A DNA stretch of 41,940 nucleotides from positions 1-41,940 of the forward strand of contig CANQMG010000001.1 of NCBI GenBank assembly GCA_947624925.1, given 5' to 3'. Source of the DNA: an uncultured Clostridia bacterium (GTDB lineage: Bacteria > Bacillota > Clostridia > TANB77 > CAG-508). A program made the translations under genes and the position numbers. Positions 34,797 through 41,940 of this stretch are shown piece after piece (the stretch's first letter is position 1; every line of letters begins with the position of its first letter). The notes beneath the pieces are model-generated. The model searched no databases. It saw nothing but the letters and a program-made list of their open reading frames with translations, and had not been told where the DNA came from.

Positions 34797-35663
34797 CTAT
34801 TTTTTATTACTTATGTCAAATGAATTTACTATTTTTACATAATCCTCTAATTTTAAAGCCTCTCCTCTTACTCTTGCATCGAATTTCAAATTTTGTAATA
34901 TTTTTGTAACTTCTTCTTTGTTTTTAAATAACTTCATATTTGATAATGCATTTATCAATGTTTTTCTTCTTTGCATAAATGCATATTTTATTATTTCAAA
35001 TAATAGTTCTTCGTTTTTTACTTGAAACTTATTTTTCTTTCTTATTTCTAATTTAATAACCTCTGATTCTACTTTTGGTTCTGGAATAAAAGAACTACTT
35101 GGAACATCTAATACCACTCTTGCAATTGAATAATATTCAACTGCATATGTTATTGCTCCTGAAGTTCTTGTTCCAGTAGTAGAAGTTAATCTTTGTGCAA
35201 CTTCTTTTTGAACCATAACAGTTATAGTATCTATATTTAGTTTACTTTCTAGTAATTTCATTATTATTGGAGTTGTTATATAATATGGCAAATTTGCAAC
35301 AATTTTTACATTTTTGTTATTTCCAATATTATCTTTTATTATTTCATTTATATCTATTTTTAATATATCATCATTTATTATTTTTAAATTACTGTAATCT
35401 TTAAATCTTTCTTCTAGGATTTCAATCATTTTTTTATCTAATTCTACACAAACAACTTTGCCAGCACATTCTAATAACCTTTTCGTTAGTGTGCCAAGTC
35501 CAGGTCCTATTTCTATTATTAAATCTTCAGTTGATATTTCTGCTCCATTTATAATTCCTTCTACAATATTTTCATCTATTAAAAAGTTTTGACCTAAACT
35601 TTTATCTGCTCTTATTTTATATTTTTTCATTATATTTTTTGTTTCTTCATATAAATCGTTCAT
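34797..35663 (-). CDS. rsmA: 16S rRNA dimethyladenosine transferase RsmA/KsgA
   Basis: Dimethylates two adjacent adenines at the 3' end of 16S rRNA during small-subunit assembly. The 288 residues contain the SAM-binding loop IEIGPGLGTLT (about 47-57), KSLGQNFLIDENI near the start (here DKSLGQNFLIDENIV), the catalytic NLPYYITTP motif (about 122-130) and the C-terminal helical domain MQRRKTLINALSN. AGAGGAGG lies just before the ATG. It is divergent from the class B penicillin-binding protein gene. No primase-like or rnmV gene is next to it, unlike in Bacillus. Confidence 0.95.
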   Translation of the reverse strand: MNDLYEETKNIMKKYKIRADKSLGQNFLIDENIVEGIINGAEISTEDLIIEIGPGLGTLTKRLLECAGKVVCVELDKKMIEILEERFKDYSNLKIINDDILKIDINEIIKDNIGNNKNVKIVANLPYYITTPIIMKLLESKLNIDTITVMVQKEVAQRLTSTTGTRTSGAITYAVEYYSIARVVLDVPSSSFIPEPKVESEVIKLEIRKKNKFQVKNEELLFEIIKYAFMQRRKTLINALSNMKLFKNKEEVTKILQNLKFDARVRGEALKLEDYVKIVNSFDISNKK

Positions 35664-35874
35664 ATTGCCTCCTCTTTTTACTTTTTTATATTATATCATA
35701 CTTTTATCATAAAATAATTTTTTAGGTAAATTTTTTATTATATATATATTACTTTAAAACGTAGTCAAAAAAAAATTATAATGAAATTACTATGAATTTT
35801 ACATATATTTTGTTGATTTTTAGCATTGTTTAATATAAAATATTTATATAAATTTTATTATTTAAGGTGAACAT

Positions 35875-38064
35875 ATGAAGAATAAAAATAAAAATAAAAA
35901 ATTAACTGAAAGACCTCTTAATTCTAAAAGACTACGCACACTTACTATTACGTTTTTTTTAATATTGGTATTAATTCTTAGTAGACTTTTTTGGATACAG
36001 TTTGTTATGGCTGGAGAATTAAAGGAAAAAGCATATAGACAACAAACTTCTAATATTCTTATTAGTCCAAAACGTGGCACAATTTATGATACTAATGGAA
36101 AGATTTTAGCAACTAGCGCTCAAGTAGATACTGTATCTATTAATCCAACTAAAATTGAAGACGAAGATAAAGAAAAAGTAGCTAAAGCCCTTAGTGATAT
36201 TTTTGAATTAAATTATGATGAAATTTTACAAAAAGTAAGAAGTTCTTCTTCTGTTGAAACAATAATAAAAAAAGTAGAACATGATAAAATTGAAAAGCTT
36301 GAATTATGGATGGCGGAAAATAAATTAAATGCTGGAATAAATATAGATGAAGATACTAAAAGATATTATCCATACGATACAGTAGCTTCTAATTTAATAG
36401 GTTTTTGTGGTACTGATAATCAAGGTTTAGAGGGTATAGAAAATTATTGGGACGAAGTTTTAACTGGTAATTACGGTAAATTGGTTACATTAACTGATGT
36501 AAATAAAAGTGAAATTTCTAATAATGCCCAAACATATGTAGAAGTAGAAAATGGTAGCGATCTTTACCTTACTATAGATGTTAATATTCAAAACATAATC
36601 GAAAAATATGCTAAAAAAGCTGTTGATGATAATAAATGTTCATCTTCAAGTTGTATTATAATGTCTCCTTCTTCTGGCGAGATTTTAGGTATGGCAACAT
36701 ATCCTAATTATGATTTAAATAATCCTTTTACACCTGTTACAGATTCTCTAAAAGAAAATTGGGATAAGCTTTCAAGTAATGAACAAAATACTGCTCTTCA
36801 AAGTCTTTGGAGAAATAAAAATGTTTCTGGACTTTATGAGCCAGGCTCTACATTTAAGGTATTAATATCATCAATAGCATTAGAAGAAAATATTACAGAA
36901 ACTAATATAAAAAATGACTTTCATTGTACTGGATCTGAGAATGTAAATGGTACTACTATTAAATGTTGGAAACCAGCTTCACACGGTTATCAAGACTTAA
37001 AAACTGCTCTTGCAAATTCTTGTAACCCTTCATTTATTCAGTTGGGTCAAAGAATTGGTGTAACTACTCTTTATGACTACTTTGAGGCATTTGGATTATT
37101 TAGTAAAACAGGTATTGAAACATCTGGTGAATTTAACAGCTATTTCCATAAAGAATCTGAGGTTGGTCCTGTCGAACTTGCAACAATTTCTTTTGGACAA
37201 AGATTTGAAATAACTCCTATCCAATTGATTACTGCCATTTCTTCAATTGCAAACGATGGGGTTTTGGTAAAACCAAAAATAGTAAGGCAAATATCAAATG
37301 CTGACTTAGGTACAACTGTTAATATAGATACTCAAGATGTTAGACAAGTCGTTTCTAAGGAAACAGCTGATAAAGTTATTGATATGATGGAATATGTTGT
37401 AACTAATGGTACAGGAAGATATGGAGCTGTTAAGGGATATTCTATAGCTGGAAAAACAGGTACATCTGAGCCTGCACCAGGCTCTTCAGATGGAAATACC
37501 TTATCTTATGTTGCTATTGCTCCATCTGATAATCCAGAATTTGTAGCATTATTAGTTCTTTATGATACAGTCGATAATTCTTCACAGGGTAGTACAATTG
37601 CAGGTCCTATAATGTCAAATATATTAAAAGAAATTTTAGAATACAAAAATATAACATCAGAAAATACTAAAATTGATAATGCTTCTAATGAAGTTACAAT
37701 TCCAAATGTAACAAATAAAACTGTTACTGAGGCTGAAAAAATATTAAAAAATGCAGGTTTGGACGTTAATTTATCTGTAAGTGGAGATAAAAATTCTACA
37801 TTGGTTACAGCTCAAGTTCCTTCTGCTAATACAAAGGTATTAATGAATTCTATTGTTACTTTATATAGTGAAGAAAATTCCGTAAGAACCTCTGTTACAG
37901 TACCAGACTTAACTGGACTTAGCCTTTCTCAAGCAAAGGATTTATTAAAAGAAAAAAATTTAAATATTTCTTATACTGGTAGCGGACTTGTTGTAAGTCA
38001 AAGCAAAAAAGAGGGAGATAAAGTTGAAGAAAGTAGTATAATAGATGTAAAATTATCGTATTAA
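35875..38064 (+). CDS. Class B penicillin-binding protein (PBP2x/SpoVD-like) with two PASTA domains
   Basis: A peptidoglycan transpeptidase anchored in the membrane, acting in cell division or spore cortex synthesis. Order in the 729 residues: basic N-terminus, one transmembrane segment (about 25-45), dimerisation domain (about 50-220, with SPKRGTIYDTNGKILA), transpeptidase domain with the nucleophile Ser325 in GSTFK, the SCN triad (382-384) and KTG (527-529), then two PASTA domains (about 604-668 and 672-729). All catalytic residues are present. AAGGTGA precedes the ATG. A plus-strand unit with tsaC and the COG2426 protein follows. With no mraY/ftsL/murE genes nearby it is not in the usual dcw cluster, so division versus sporulation use is open. 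Confidence 0.92.
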   Translation: MKNKNKNKKLTERPLNSKRLRTLTITFFLILVLILSRLFWIQFVMAGELKEKAYRQQTSNILISPKRGTIYDTNGKILATSAQVDTVSINPTKIEDEDKEKVAKALSDIFELNYDEILQKVRSSSSVETIIKKVEHDKIEKLELWMAENKLNAGINIDEDTKRYYPYDTVASNLIGFCGTDNQGLEGIENYWDEVLTGNYGKLVTLTDVNKSEISNNAQTYVEVENGSDLYLTIDVNIQNIIEKYAKKAVDDNKCSSSSCIIMSPSSGEILGMATYPNYDLNNPFTPVTDSLKENWDKLSSNEQNTALQSLWRNKNVSGLYEPGSTFKVLISSIALEENITETNIKNDFHCTGSENVNGTTIKCWKPASHGYQDLKTALANSCNPSFIQLGQRIGVTTLYDYFEAFGLFSKTGIETSGEFNSYFHKESEVGPVELATISFGQRFEITPIQLITAISSIANDGVLVKPKIVRQISNADLGTTVNIDTQDVRQVVSKETADKVIDMMEYVVTNGTGRYGAVKGYSIAGKTGTSEPAPGSSDGNTLSYVAIAPSDNPEFVALLVLYDTVDNSSQGSTIAGPIMSNILKEILEYKNITSENTKIDNASNEVTIPNVTNKTVTEAEKILKNAGLDVNLSVSGDKNSTLVTAQVPSANTKVLMNSIVTLYSEENSVRTSVTVPDLTGLSLSQAKDLLKEKNLNISYTGSGLVVSQSKKEGDKVEESSIIDVKLSY

Positions 38065-38085
38065 ATTAAAGGACTTAGATAAATT

Positions 38086-38730
38086 ATGAAAACAATATAT
38101 TTAGATTTAAAAAATTATAATAATATAAATAAACTAAATGAAGTTGCAGATGCTTTAAAAATGGGAAGACTTGCTATATTTCCCACAGATACTGTCTATG
38201 GTTTAGGTGCAATATATGATAATGAAAATGCTGTTTCTAGCATTTTTGATATAAAAAAGAGAAATTTAGGCAAGCCTTTAAATGTTCTTATATCTAATTT
38301 ATCTATGCTAGATATTATAGCTAAAAATATATCTAATATGGATTTAAAGTTAATGTCTGGCTTTTGGCCCGGTCCTCTTACTATTATTTTAGATAAGCAA
38401 GAAAATGTTTCAAATACTATAACTGCTGGGCTAAATACTATTGGTGTAAGAATACCAAATAATAAAATTGCATTAGATTTAATAAATTTGGTAGGTAAAC
38501 CTATTGTAACCACAAGTGCAAATATATCTGGTAATTTAAGCTGTACGGATGCATCAAGTGCATTTGATATATTTAATAACAAAGTTTCATATATATTAGA
38601 TGGTGGTGAATCAAACTTAAAGCTTGCATCTACTATTGTACGAATTAATGATAATAAAGTAGAAATTTTAAGAGAAGGAAACATTTCTTTAAATGATATT
38701 AATTCTATTTTATTTAAGAAAGGAATTTAG
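38086..38730 (+). CDS. tsaC: Threonylcarbamoyl-AMP synthase (YrdC/Sua5 family)
   Basis: Makes threonylcarbamoyl-AMP for the t6A modification of ANN-reading tRNAs. The 214 residues show the family signatures IFPTDTVYGLGAIYDN, KRNLGKPLNVLIS, SGFWPGPLTIILDK and TTSANISG. This is the single-domain YrdC-type form without the Sua5 C-terminal domain. It starts 21 bp after the penicillin-binding protein gene, with AAAGGA about 11 bases before the ATG, and ends just 3 bp before the next gene. The three plus-strand genes form one operon. Confidence 0.94.
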   Translation: MKTIYLDLKNYNNINKLNEVADALKMGRLAIFPTDTVYGLGAIYDNENAVSSIFDIKKRNLGKPLNVLISNLSMLDIIAKNISNMDLKLMSGFWPGPLTIILDKQENVSNTITAGLNTIGVRIPNNKIALDLINLVGKPIVTTSANISGNLSCTDASSAFDIFNNKVSYILDGGESNLKLASTIVRINDNKVEILREGNISLNDINSILFKKGI

Positions 38731-38733
38731 AAT

Positions 38734-39219
38734 ATGTTAAATAATATTATAGTAAAATATATAATCACATTTTTATTAGGTATGACACCTGTTATAGAAA
38801 TAAGAGGAGCAATACCTGTTGGAGTTGGACTTGGATTATCTTATTTTGAGGCTTTTATAGTTGGTTTTATTGGAAATATTATACCAATATATTTCATTGT
38901 TAAATATATAAGACCATTGTTTGATTTTCTAGGAAGATTTAAAATATTTAAGAAAATAATAGATTTTGCTACAAATAAAGCTACCAAAAAAATTGAAGAA
39001 AGTGAAAGATTACAAAATTTTACTGCGTTAGGATTATTTTTGTTTGTTGCAATTCCTATTCCAGGAACTGGTGCCTGGATTGGCTCATTAATTGCAAACT
39101 TTTTAAATTTACCTGTGAAGAAAGCTTTCTTACCCTTAGCTTTAGGAGTTGTTACAGCTGGTATTATTATCCTAGCTGCAACTGGTAGTGTAGTAACAAT
39201 ATTCCAACATATTGTTTAG
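38734..39219 (+). CDS. COG2426-type membrane protein (annotated as small multidrug export protein)
   Basis: A 161-residue integral membrane protein with four or five hydrophobic segments. It has the family motifs MTPVIEIRGAIPVG near the start and FVAIPIPGTGAWIGSLIA in the middle, shared with the PF06695 family. The export function in the family name has little support, so I do not claim it. It follows tsaC by 3 bp and is followed by a strong two-way terminator. Confidence 0.88.
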   Translation: MLNNIIVKYIITFLLGMTPVIEIRGAIPVGVGLGLSYFEAFIVGFIGNIIPIYFIVKYIRPLFDFLGRFKIFKKIIDFATNKATKKIEESERLQNFTALGLFLFVAIPIPGTGAWIGSLIANFLNLPVKKAFLPLALGVVTAGIIILAATGSVVTIFQHIV

Positions 39220-39242
39220 TAAAAAATTCTCGATTAGAAAAT

Positions 39243-39280
39243 GAAAAAACTATGTAACATATTTTACATAGTCTTTTTTA
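39243..39280. terminator. Two-way terminator between the COG2426 gene and acpP
   Basis: ACTATGTAA (39249-39257) pairs with TTACATAGT (39264-39272), with A-runs on the left (39244-39249) and T-runs on the right (39274-39279), so it works on both strands for the converging genes. Confidence 0.87.
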
Positions 39281-39296
39281 TTTTATATTTATTATA

Positions 39297-39536
39297 TTAT
39301 GCATTTTCTTTTATGTATTCTACTACATCACTAACTGTAACAACTTTTTCAGCATCTGCATCTGGAATTTCTATGTCAAATTCTTCTTCTAATGCCATTA
39401 TTAATTCAACTATATCCAAAGAATCTGCTCCTAAATCATCTATGAAAGATGATTCCATTTCTACTGTATCTTCAGCTACTCCTAATTGTTCTACTATTAT
39501 TTCCTTAACTTTATCAAAAACTTCTTCTGAACTCAT
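39297..39536 (-). CDS. acpP: Acyl carrier protein
   Basis: A 79-residue acidic carrier protein that holds fatty-acid intermediates on a phosphopantetheine arm. The attachment serine is Ser39 in GADSLDIVEL. All parts of the four-helix family are present, and the charge is strongly negative. GGAGGTG precedes the ATG at a rather long distance. It lies 82 bp downstream of plsX on the same strand and has its own promoter. Confidence 0.96.
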   Translation of the reverse strand: MSSEEVFDKVKEIIVEQLGVAEDTVEMESSFIDDLGADSLDIVELIMALEEEFDIEIPDADAEKVVTVSDVVEYIKENA

Positions 39537-39582
39537 TATACAAGTACACCTCCCTATAATTTTTATTCATTAGTCTATATTG

Positions 39583-39611
39583 TTTATATTATAACTAATA
39601 AATTTTGTCAA
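39583..39611 (-). promoter_or_regulatory. acpP promoter
   Basis: On the minus strand, TTGACA (39606-39611), a 17-bp spacer and TATAAA (39583-39588), in the gap between plsX and acpP. The predicted leader is about 40 bases. Confidence 0.7.
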
Positions 39612-39618
39612 TACATTT

Positions 39619-40650
39619 TTAGTTATTTTTATTTATTTGTTCAAATTCTTCTATCATTTTGTCCACTGCCTTATTTTTTACGAAATTTTCGGCCTGCCTT
39701 ATAGTGTATCTAAATAGTTTTTCATCACTACTTCCATGTGCTTTTATAACAGGTTTTTTTACCCCCAAGAACAATGCTCCTCCATATTCTTTATAATCCA
39801 TTGTTTTTGCAAATTTTTTTATTGATGGTAATGCTGGAACAGCACATATTTTAGATATTATATTATTTTGCAAGTTTTCTGATAAAACCTTTTTTACAAA
39901 TTTTCCAAAACCTTCCACAGTTTTTAAAAAAACATTTCCTGTAAATCCATCAGATATTAAAGCATCTATTTTTCCTGAAAAGGCTTCTCTTCCCTCCACA
40001 TTTCCAACAAAATTAATACCATATTCTTCACTATTTTCTTTTAATAATCTATATGTCTCTCTAACTAACTCATTTCCTTTTGTTTCTTCTGTTCCAATGT
40101 TTAATAATCCTATTGCTGGTTTTTCTATTTTATATGTATTTTTTAGGTAAATACTAGCCATTTGTGCAAACTGTATTAGGTTTAATGGCTTACAATTTGT
40201 ATTTGCACCTGCGTCCATTAACATTAATTGTTTGTTGTATGCTGGTAGCATAGGTGCTATAGCTGGTCTATCAATTCCTTTTATTCTACCTATTAACAAT
40301 GTAGCTCCTGTAAGTAATGCTCCTGAATTACCAGCAGATAAAAACACATCACCTTTTCCTTCTTTTAATAATTTAAAACCTACAACCATTGAAGAATCTT
40401 TTTTATGTTTTATTGCATCTGTAGGTTTATCCTCCATATCTATTGTTTCTGTTGTATGATATATGCTAAATTTATTTGATATATCCTCTAATTTATCTTT
40501 TCCAAATAAAGCTTTTACTCTACTGTTTATAATATCTTTATTTCCAATAAGCATAATTTCTGATTCTACTTCATTTACTGCTTTTACTGCTCCTTTTATA
40601 ACTTCATCAGGTGCATTATCTCCTCCCATAGCATCAACTAAAATAATCAT
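39619..40650 (-). CDS. plsX: Phosphate acyltransferase PlsX
   Basis: Makes acyl-phosphate from acyl-ACP for phospholipid synthesis, at the cytosolic face of the membrane. The 343 residues begin MIILVDAMGGDNAPDEVIKG and include SAGNSGALLTG, LMDAGAN and ISDGFTGNVFLKT, all PlsX blocks. It lies upstream of acpP on the same strand, a common pairing; fapR, recG or fabD are not next to it here. I looked for a FapR-like operator upstream and did not find a convincing one in the 160-bp AT-rich gap. Confidence 0.95.
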   Translation of the reverse strand: MIILVDAMGGDNAPDEVIKGAVKAVNEVESEIMLIGNKDIINSRVKALFGKDKLEDISNKFSIYHTTETIDMEDKPTDAIKHKKDSSMVVGFKLLKEGKGDVFLSAGNSGALLTGATLLIGRIKGIDRPAIAPMLPAYNKQLMLMDAGANTNCKPLNLIQFAQMASIYLKNTYKIEKPAIGLLNIGTEETKGNELVRETYRLLKENSEEYGINFVGNVEGREAFSGKIDALISDGFTGNVFLKTVEGFGKFVKKVLSENLQNNIISKICAVPALPSIKKFAKTMDYKEYGGALFLGVKKPVIKAHGSSDEKLFRYTIRQAENFVKNKAVDKMIEEFEQINKNN

Positions 40651-40812
40651 ATGTTTCCTCCCATACTTTTTCTACTTTATACATAATTTATTATTATTAA
40701 TTTTATTATTCATTATTTTATATAATGCAATAAATATGTATATTATTTTATTATTTTTTTAGTAAAAAATCAATACTTTTGTAGGTATTAAATTATTAAT
40801 ATATTGAATTTG

Positions 40813-41118
40813 TTATTGAATTAAATTTTTAGAAATTAATCTTTTTGAATGAAATATTCTTTGAATGTAAATACAACTTTCCTTTATTTGATAAATAATT
40901 CGGTAAGATTTATAAAAAATTTCCCTAATATATTCTTTATTATATTCTGGAACTTTTCTTCCCATATATGGTAAAATAATAAGATTTAAAATTTTTTTAC
41001 CAATTTCTTGTTTTGTTTTAATTGCATAAAACTCAGAATTGATTTCTATATATGTATATATCTGTTCTATGTCAATATCGGCATCTTTAGATAATATGAT
41101 TAAATTATTTTTATCCAA
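40813..41118 (-). CDS. ParE/RelE-family toxin
   Basis: A 101-residue protein of the RelE/ParE fold. The signature is DIEQIYTYIE near the start, the basic PYMGRKVPEYNKEYIREIFY block and KSYRIIYQIKE, ending IYIQRIFHSKR. ParE members poison gyrase and RelE members cut mRNA on the ribosome; this sequence looks closer to ParE. I chose the TTG at 41118, preceded by GAGGAA and overlapping the antitoxin stop by 8 bases, over an ATG eight codons upstream that lies within the antitoxin gene. It is the second gene of a two-gene unit. Confidence 0.83.
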   Translation of the reverse strand: MDKNNLIILSKDADIDIEQIYTYIEINSEFYAIKTKQEIGKKILNLIILPYMGRKVPEYNKEYIREIFYKSYRIIYQIKESCIYIQRIFHSKRLISKNLIQ

Positions 41119-41284
41119 ATACTTCCTCAAAAGTATATACATTCCCTAAATCATAATTTTTATTTCCTAATTCGACTGATGCTATAACTATATCTGATTC
41201 TGTAGTATTCTCATCTCTAATTATATTTTCTAATTCTTCTATAGATTTTTCTCTATAATATTTAATTTTCTCTTCATTACTCAT
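41111..41284 (-). CDS. Antitoxin partner of the ParE-like toxin
   Basis: A 57-residue acidic protein, start MSNEEKIKYYREKSIEELEN, with an N-terminal helical part and a C-terminal tail (NKNYDLGNVYTFEEVF) likely to wrap the toxin. I do not recognise a named antitoxin family. The ATG at 41284 has GAGGAGGTG upstream; the GTG three codons earlier overlaps that site. The overlap with the toxin gene and the consensus promoter with a palindrome just upstream support a self-regulated module. Confidence 0.72.
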   Translation of the reverse strand: MSNEEKIKYYREKSIEELENIIRDENTTESDIVIASVELGNKNYDLGNVYTFEEVFG

Positions 41285-41312
41285 AACACGCACCTCCTCA
41301 TATATTATATTA

Positions 41313-41331
41313 GTATTTAATAATTTAATAC
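41313..41331. promoter_or_regulatory. Probable operator of the ParE-type module
   Basis: Imperfect 19-bp palindrome GTATTTAATAATTTAATAC, with GTATT and AATAC as perfect outer arms, lying between the promoter and the antitoxin start, where an antitoxin would bind to repress its own operon. Confidence 0.45.
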
Positions 41332-41339
41332 CTTTTTAG

Positions 41340-41368
41340 ATTATATTTATTATTTGATTATTTGTCAA
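41340..41368 (-). promoter_or_regulatory. Consensus promoter of the ParE-type module
   Basis: TTGACA (41363-41368), exactly 17 bp, TATAAT (41340-41345) on the minus strand: a perfect match to the housekeeping consensus. Transcription would start near 41333, about 50 bases before the antitoxin ATG. Confidence 0.8.
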
Positions 41369-41376
41369 CATATCTA

Positions 41377-41409
41377 TAAAAAAAATAGAGCTTACGCTCT
41401 ATTTTTTTT
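41377..41409. terminator. Terminator of tuf (two-way)
   Basis: Stem ATAGAGC-TTAC-GCTCTAT (41385-41402), extended by A-runs on the left and T-runs on the right. It lies just after the tuf stop codon at 41411. Confidence 0.9.
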
Positions 41410-41410
41410 A

Positions 41411-41940
41411 TTATTCGATTATATCTGAAACTATACCAGAACCTACTGTTCTTCCACCTTCACGTATAGCAAATCTTAATCCTTTTTCTATAGCGATTGG
41501 TGTAATTAATTCGATTGTCATTGAAACGTTATCTCCTGGCATTACCATTTCTGTTCCAGCTGCTAATTCAATAACACCTGTAACATCTGTTGTTCTGAAA
41601 TAGAATTGTGGTCTATATCCATTGAAGAATGGTGTATGTCTTCCACCTTCTTCTTTTGTTAATACATAAACTTCTGCTTTGAATTTTGTATGTGGATGTA
41701 TTGTTCCAGGTTTTGCAAGAACTTGACCTCTTTCAACATCTTTTCTATCGATTCCTCTTAATAATGCTCCTGCATTGTCTCCTGCTTCAGCTTGGTCTAA
41801 TGATTTTCTGAACATTTCTAGTCCTGTTACTACTGTTTTCTTTCTGTCTTGAGTTAATCCGATTATTTCTACTTCGTCTCCTACTTTTATTACTCCTCTT
41901 TCAACTCTACCTGTAACAACAGTTCCTCTACCAGTAATTG
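41411..41940 (-). CDS. tuf: Elongation factor Tu (3' part, runs off the window)
   Basis: Carries aminoacyl-tRNA to the ribosome. The visible part is the C-terminal half: domain 2 from ITGRGTVVTGRVERG at the window edge, then LEMFRKSLDQAEAGDNAGAL, and domain 3 with TPFFNGYRPQFYFRTTDVTG and the final VGSGIVSDIIE. The frame is open to position 41940, so the start and the GTPase domain lie beyond the window; an internal ATG at 41815 is not the start. Codon choice is more biased than in its neighbours, as expected for a highly expressed gene. A strong terminator follows. Confidence 0.97.
   Translation of the reverse strand, partial: ITGRGTVVTGRVERGVIKVGDEVEIIGLTQDRKKTVVTGLEMFRKSLDQAEAGDNAGALLRGIDRKDVERGQVLAKPGTIHPHTKFKAEVYVLTKEEGGRHTPFFNGYRPQFYFRTTDVTGVIELAAGTEMVMPGDNVSMTIELITPIAIEKGLRFAIREGGRTVGSGIVSDIIE

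Noticed and set aside
40651..40812. Possible FapR operator upstream of plsX (AATACTTTTGTAGGTATT region)
   Set aside because: The arms are short, the spacing does not fit the known 17-bp palindrome, and AT-rich sequence gives such matches easily.

Overview
The window is a stretch of AT-rich (roughly 25-30% GC by eye) chromosome from an anaerobic, low-GC Gram-positive bacterium of the Clostridia type. This rests on the class III (oxygen-sensitive) ribonucleotide reductase nrdDG, the Firmicutes gene order gdpP-rplI-dnaB, a WalR response regulator with its typical C-terminal signature, GGAGG-type ribosome binding sites before almost every gene, and frequent TTG starts. An uncultured gut Clostridia lineage is a reasonable guess, but the sequence does not prove it. 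Most genes are on the minus strand.

Layout. Positions 1-330 and 5042-5672 hold two copies of a MITE-like repeat with long terminal inverted repeats, plus several copies of a small GC-rich hairpin. Between them lie prs, nrdG, nrdD (minus) and a divergent Crp/Fnr-type regulator (plus). The regulator and nrdD share the palindrome GTTGC-N4-GCAAC in their promoter regions. Then comes a long minus-strand block read from right to left: gdpP, rplI, dnaB, mntA-hepT (a type VII toxin-antitoxin pair), tilS (broken by a one-base frameshift) and ftsH. Upstream of that is a second minus-strand unit: walR, walK, a membrane-anchored protein with three Ig-like repeats, and a GGDEF protein. A giant NdvB-type cyclic glucan synthase gene (about 2,700 codons) precedes it. 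Divergent from the giant gene is a three-gene plus-strand operon of small proteins I cannot name.

The right-hand third carries a serine acetyltransferase whose ribosome binding site is buried in a 16-bp hairpin, a DUF4160/DUF2442 gene pair, another GC-rich hairpin repeat, topoisomerase III, a divergent MgtA-like P-type ATPase, an M15-type peptidase with a peptidoglycan-binding domain, dapF, rsmA, a plus-strand unit (class B penicillin-binding protein, tsaC, COG2426-type membrane protein), acpP, plsX, a ParE-like toxin-antitoxin pair and the 3' part of tuf, which runs off the right edge.

How it fits together. The content is mainly housekeeping: nucleotide and dNTP supply, replication and topology, translation, fatty-acid synthesis, envelope building, and signalling (c-di-AMP turnover by GdpP, a GGDEF domain, WalRK). 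Three small toxin-antitoxin or toxin-antitoxin-like pairs sit between housekeeping genes. Features of most interest are the paired operators at nrdD and the Crp/Fnr gene, the MntA-HepT pair inside the dnaB-tilS unit next to the frameshifted tilS, the duplicated MITE-like repeats, and the hairpin over the cysE start. Nothing here is clearly a new multi-gene system; the small-protein operon next to the glucan synthase and the walRK-Ig-GGDEF unit are the least explained gene groups.
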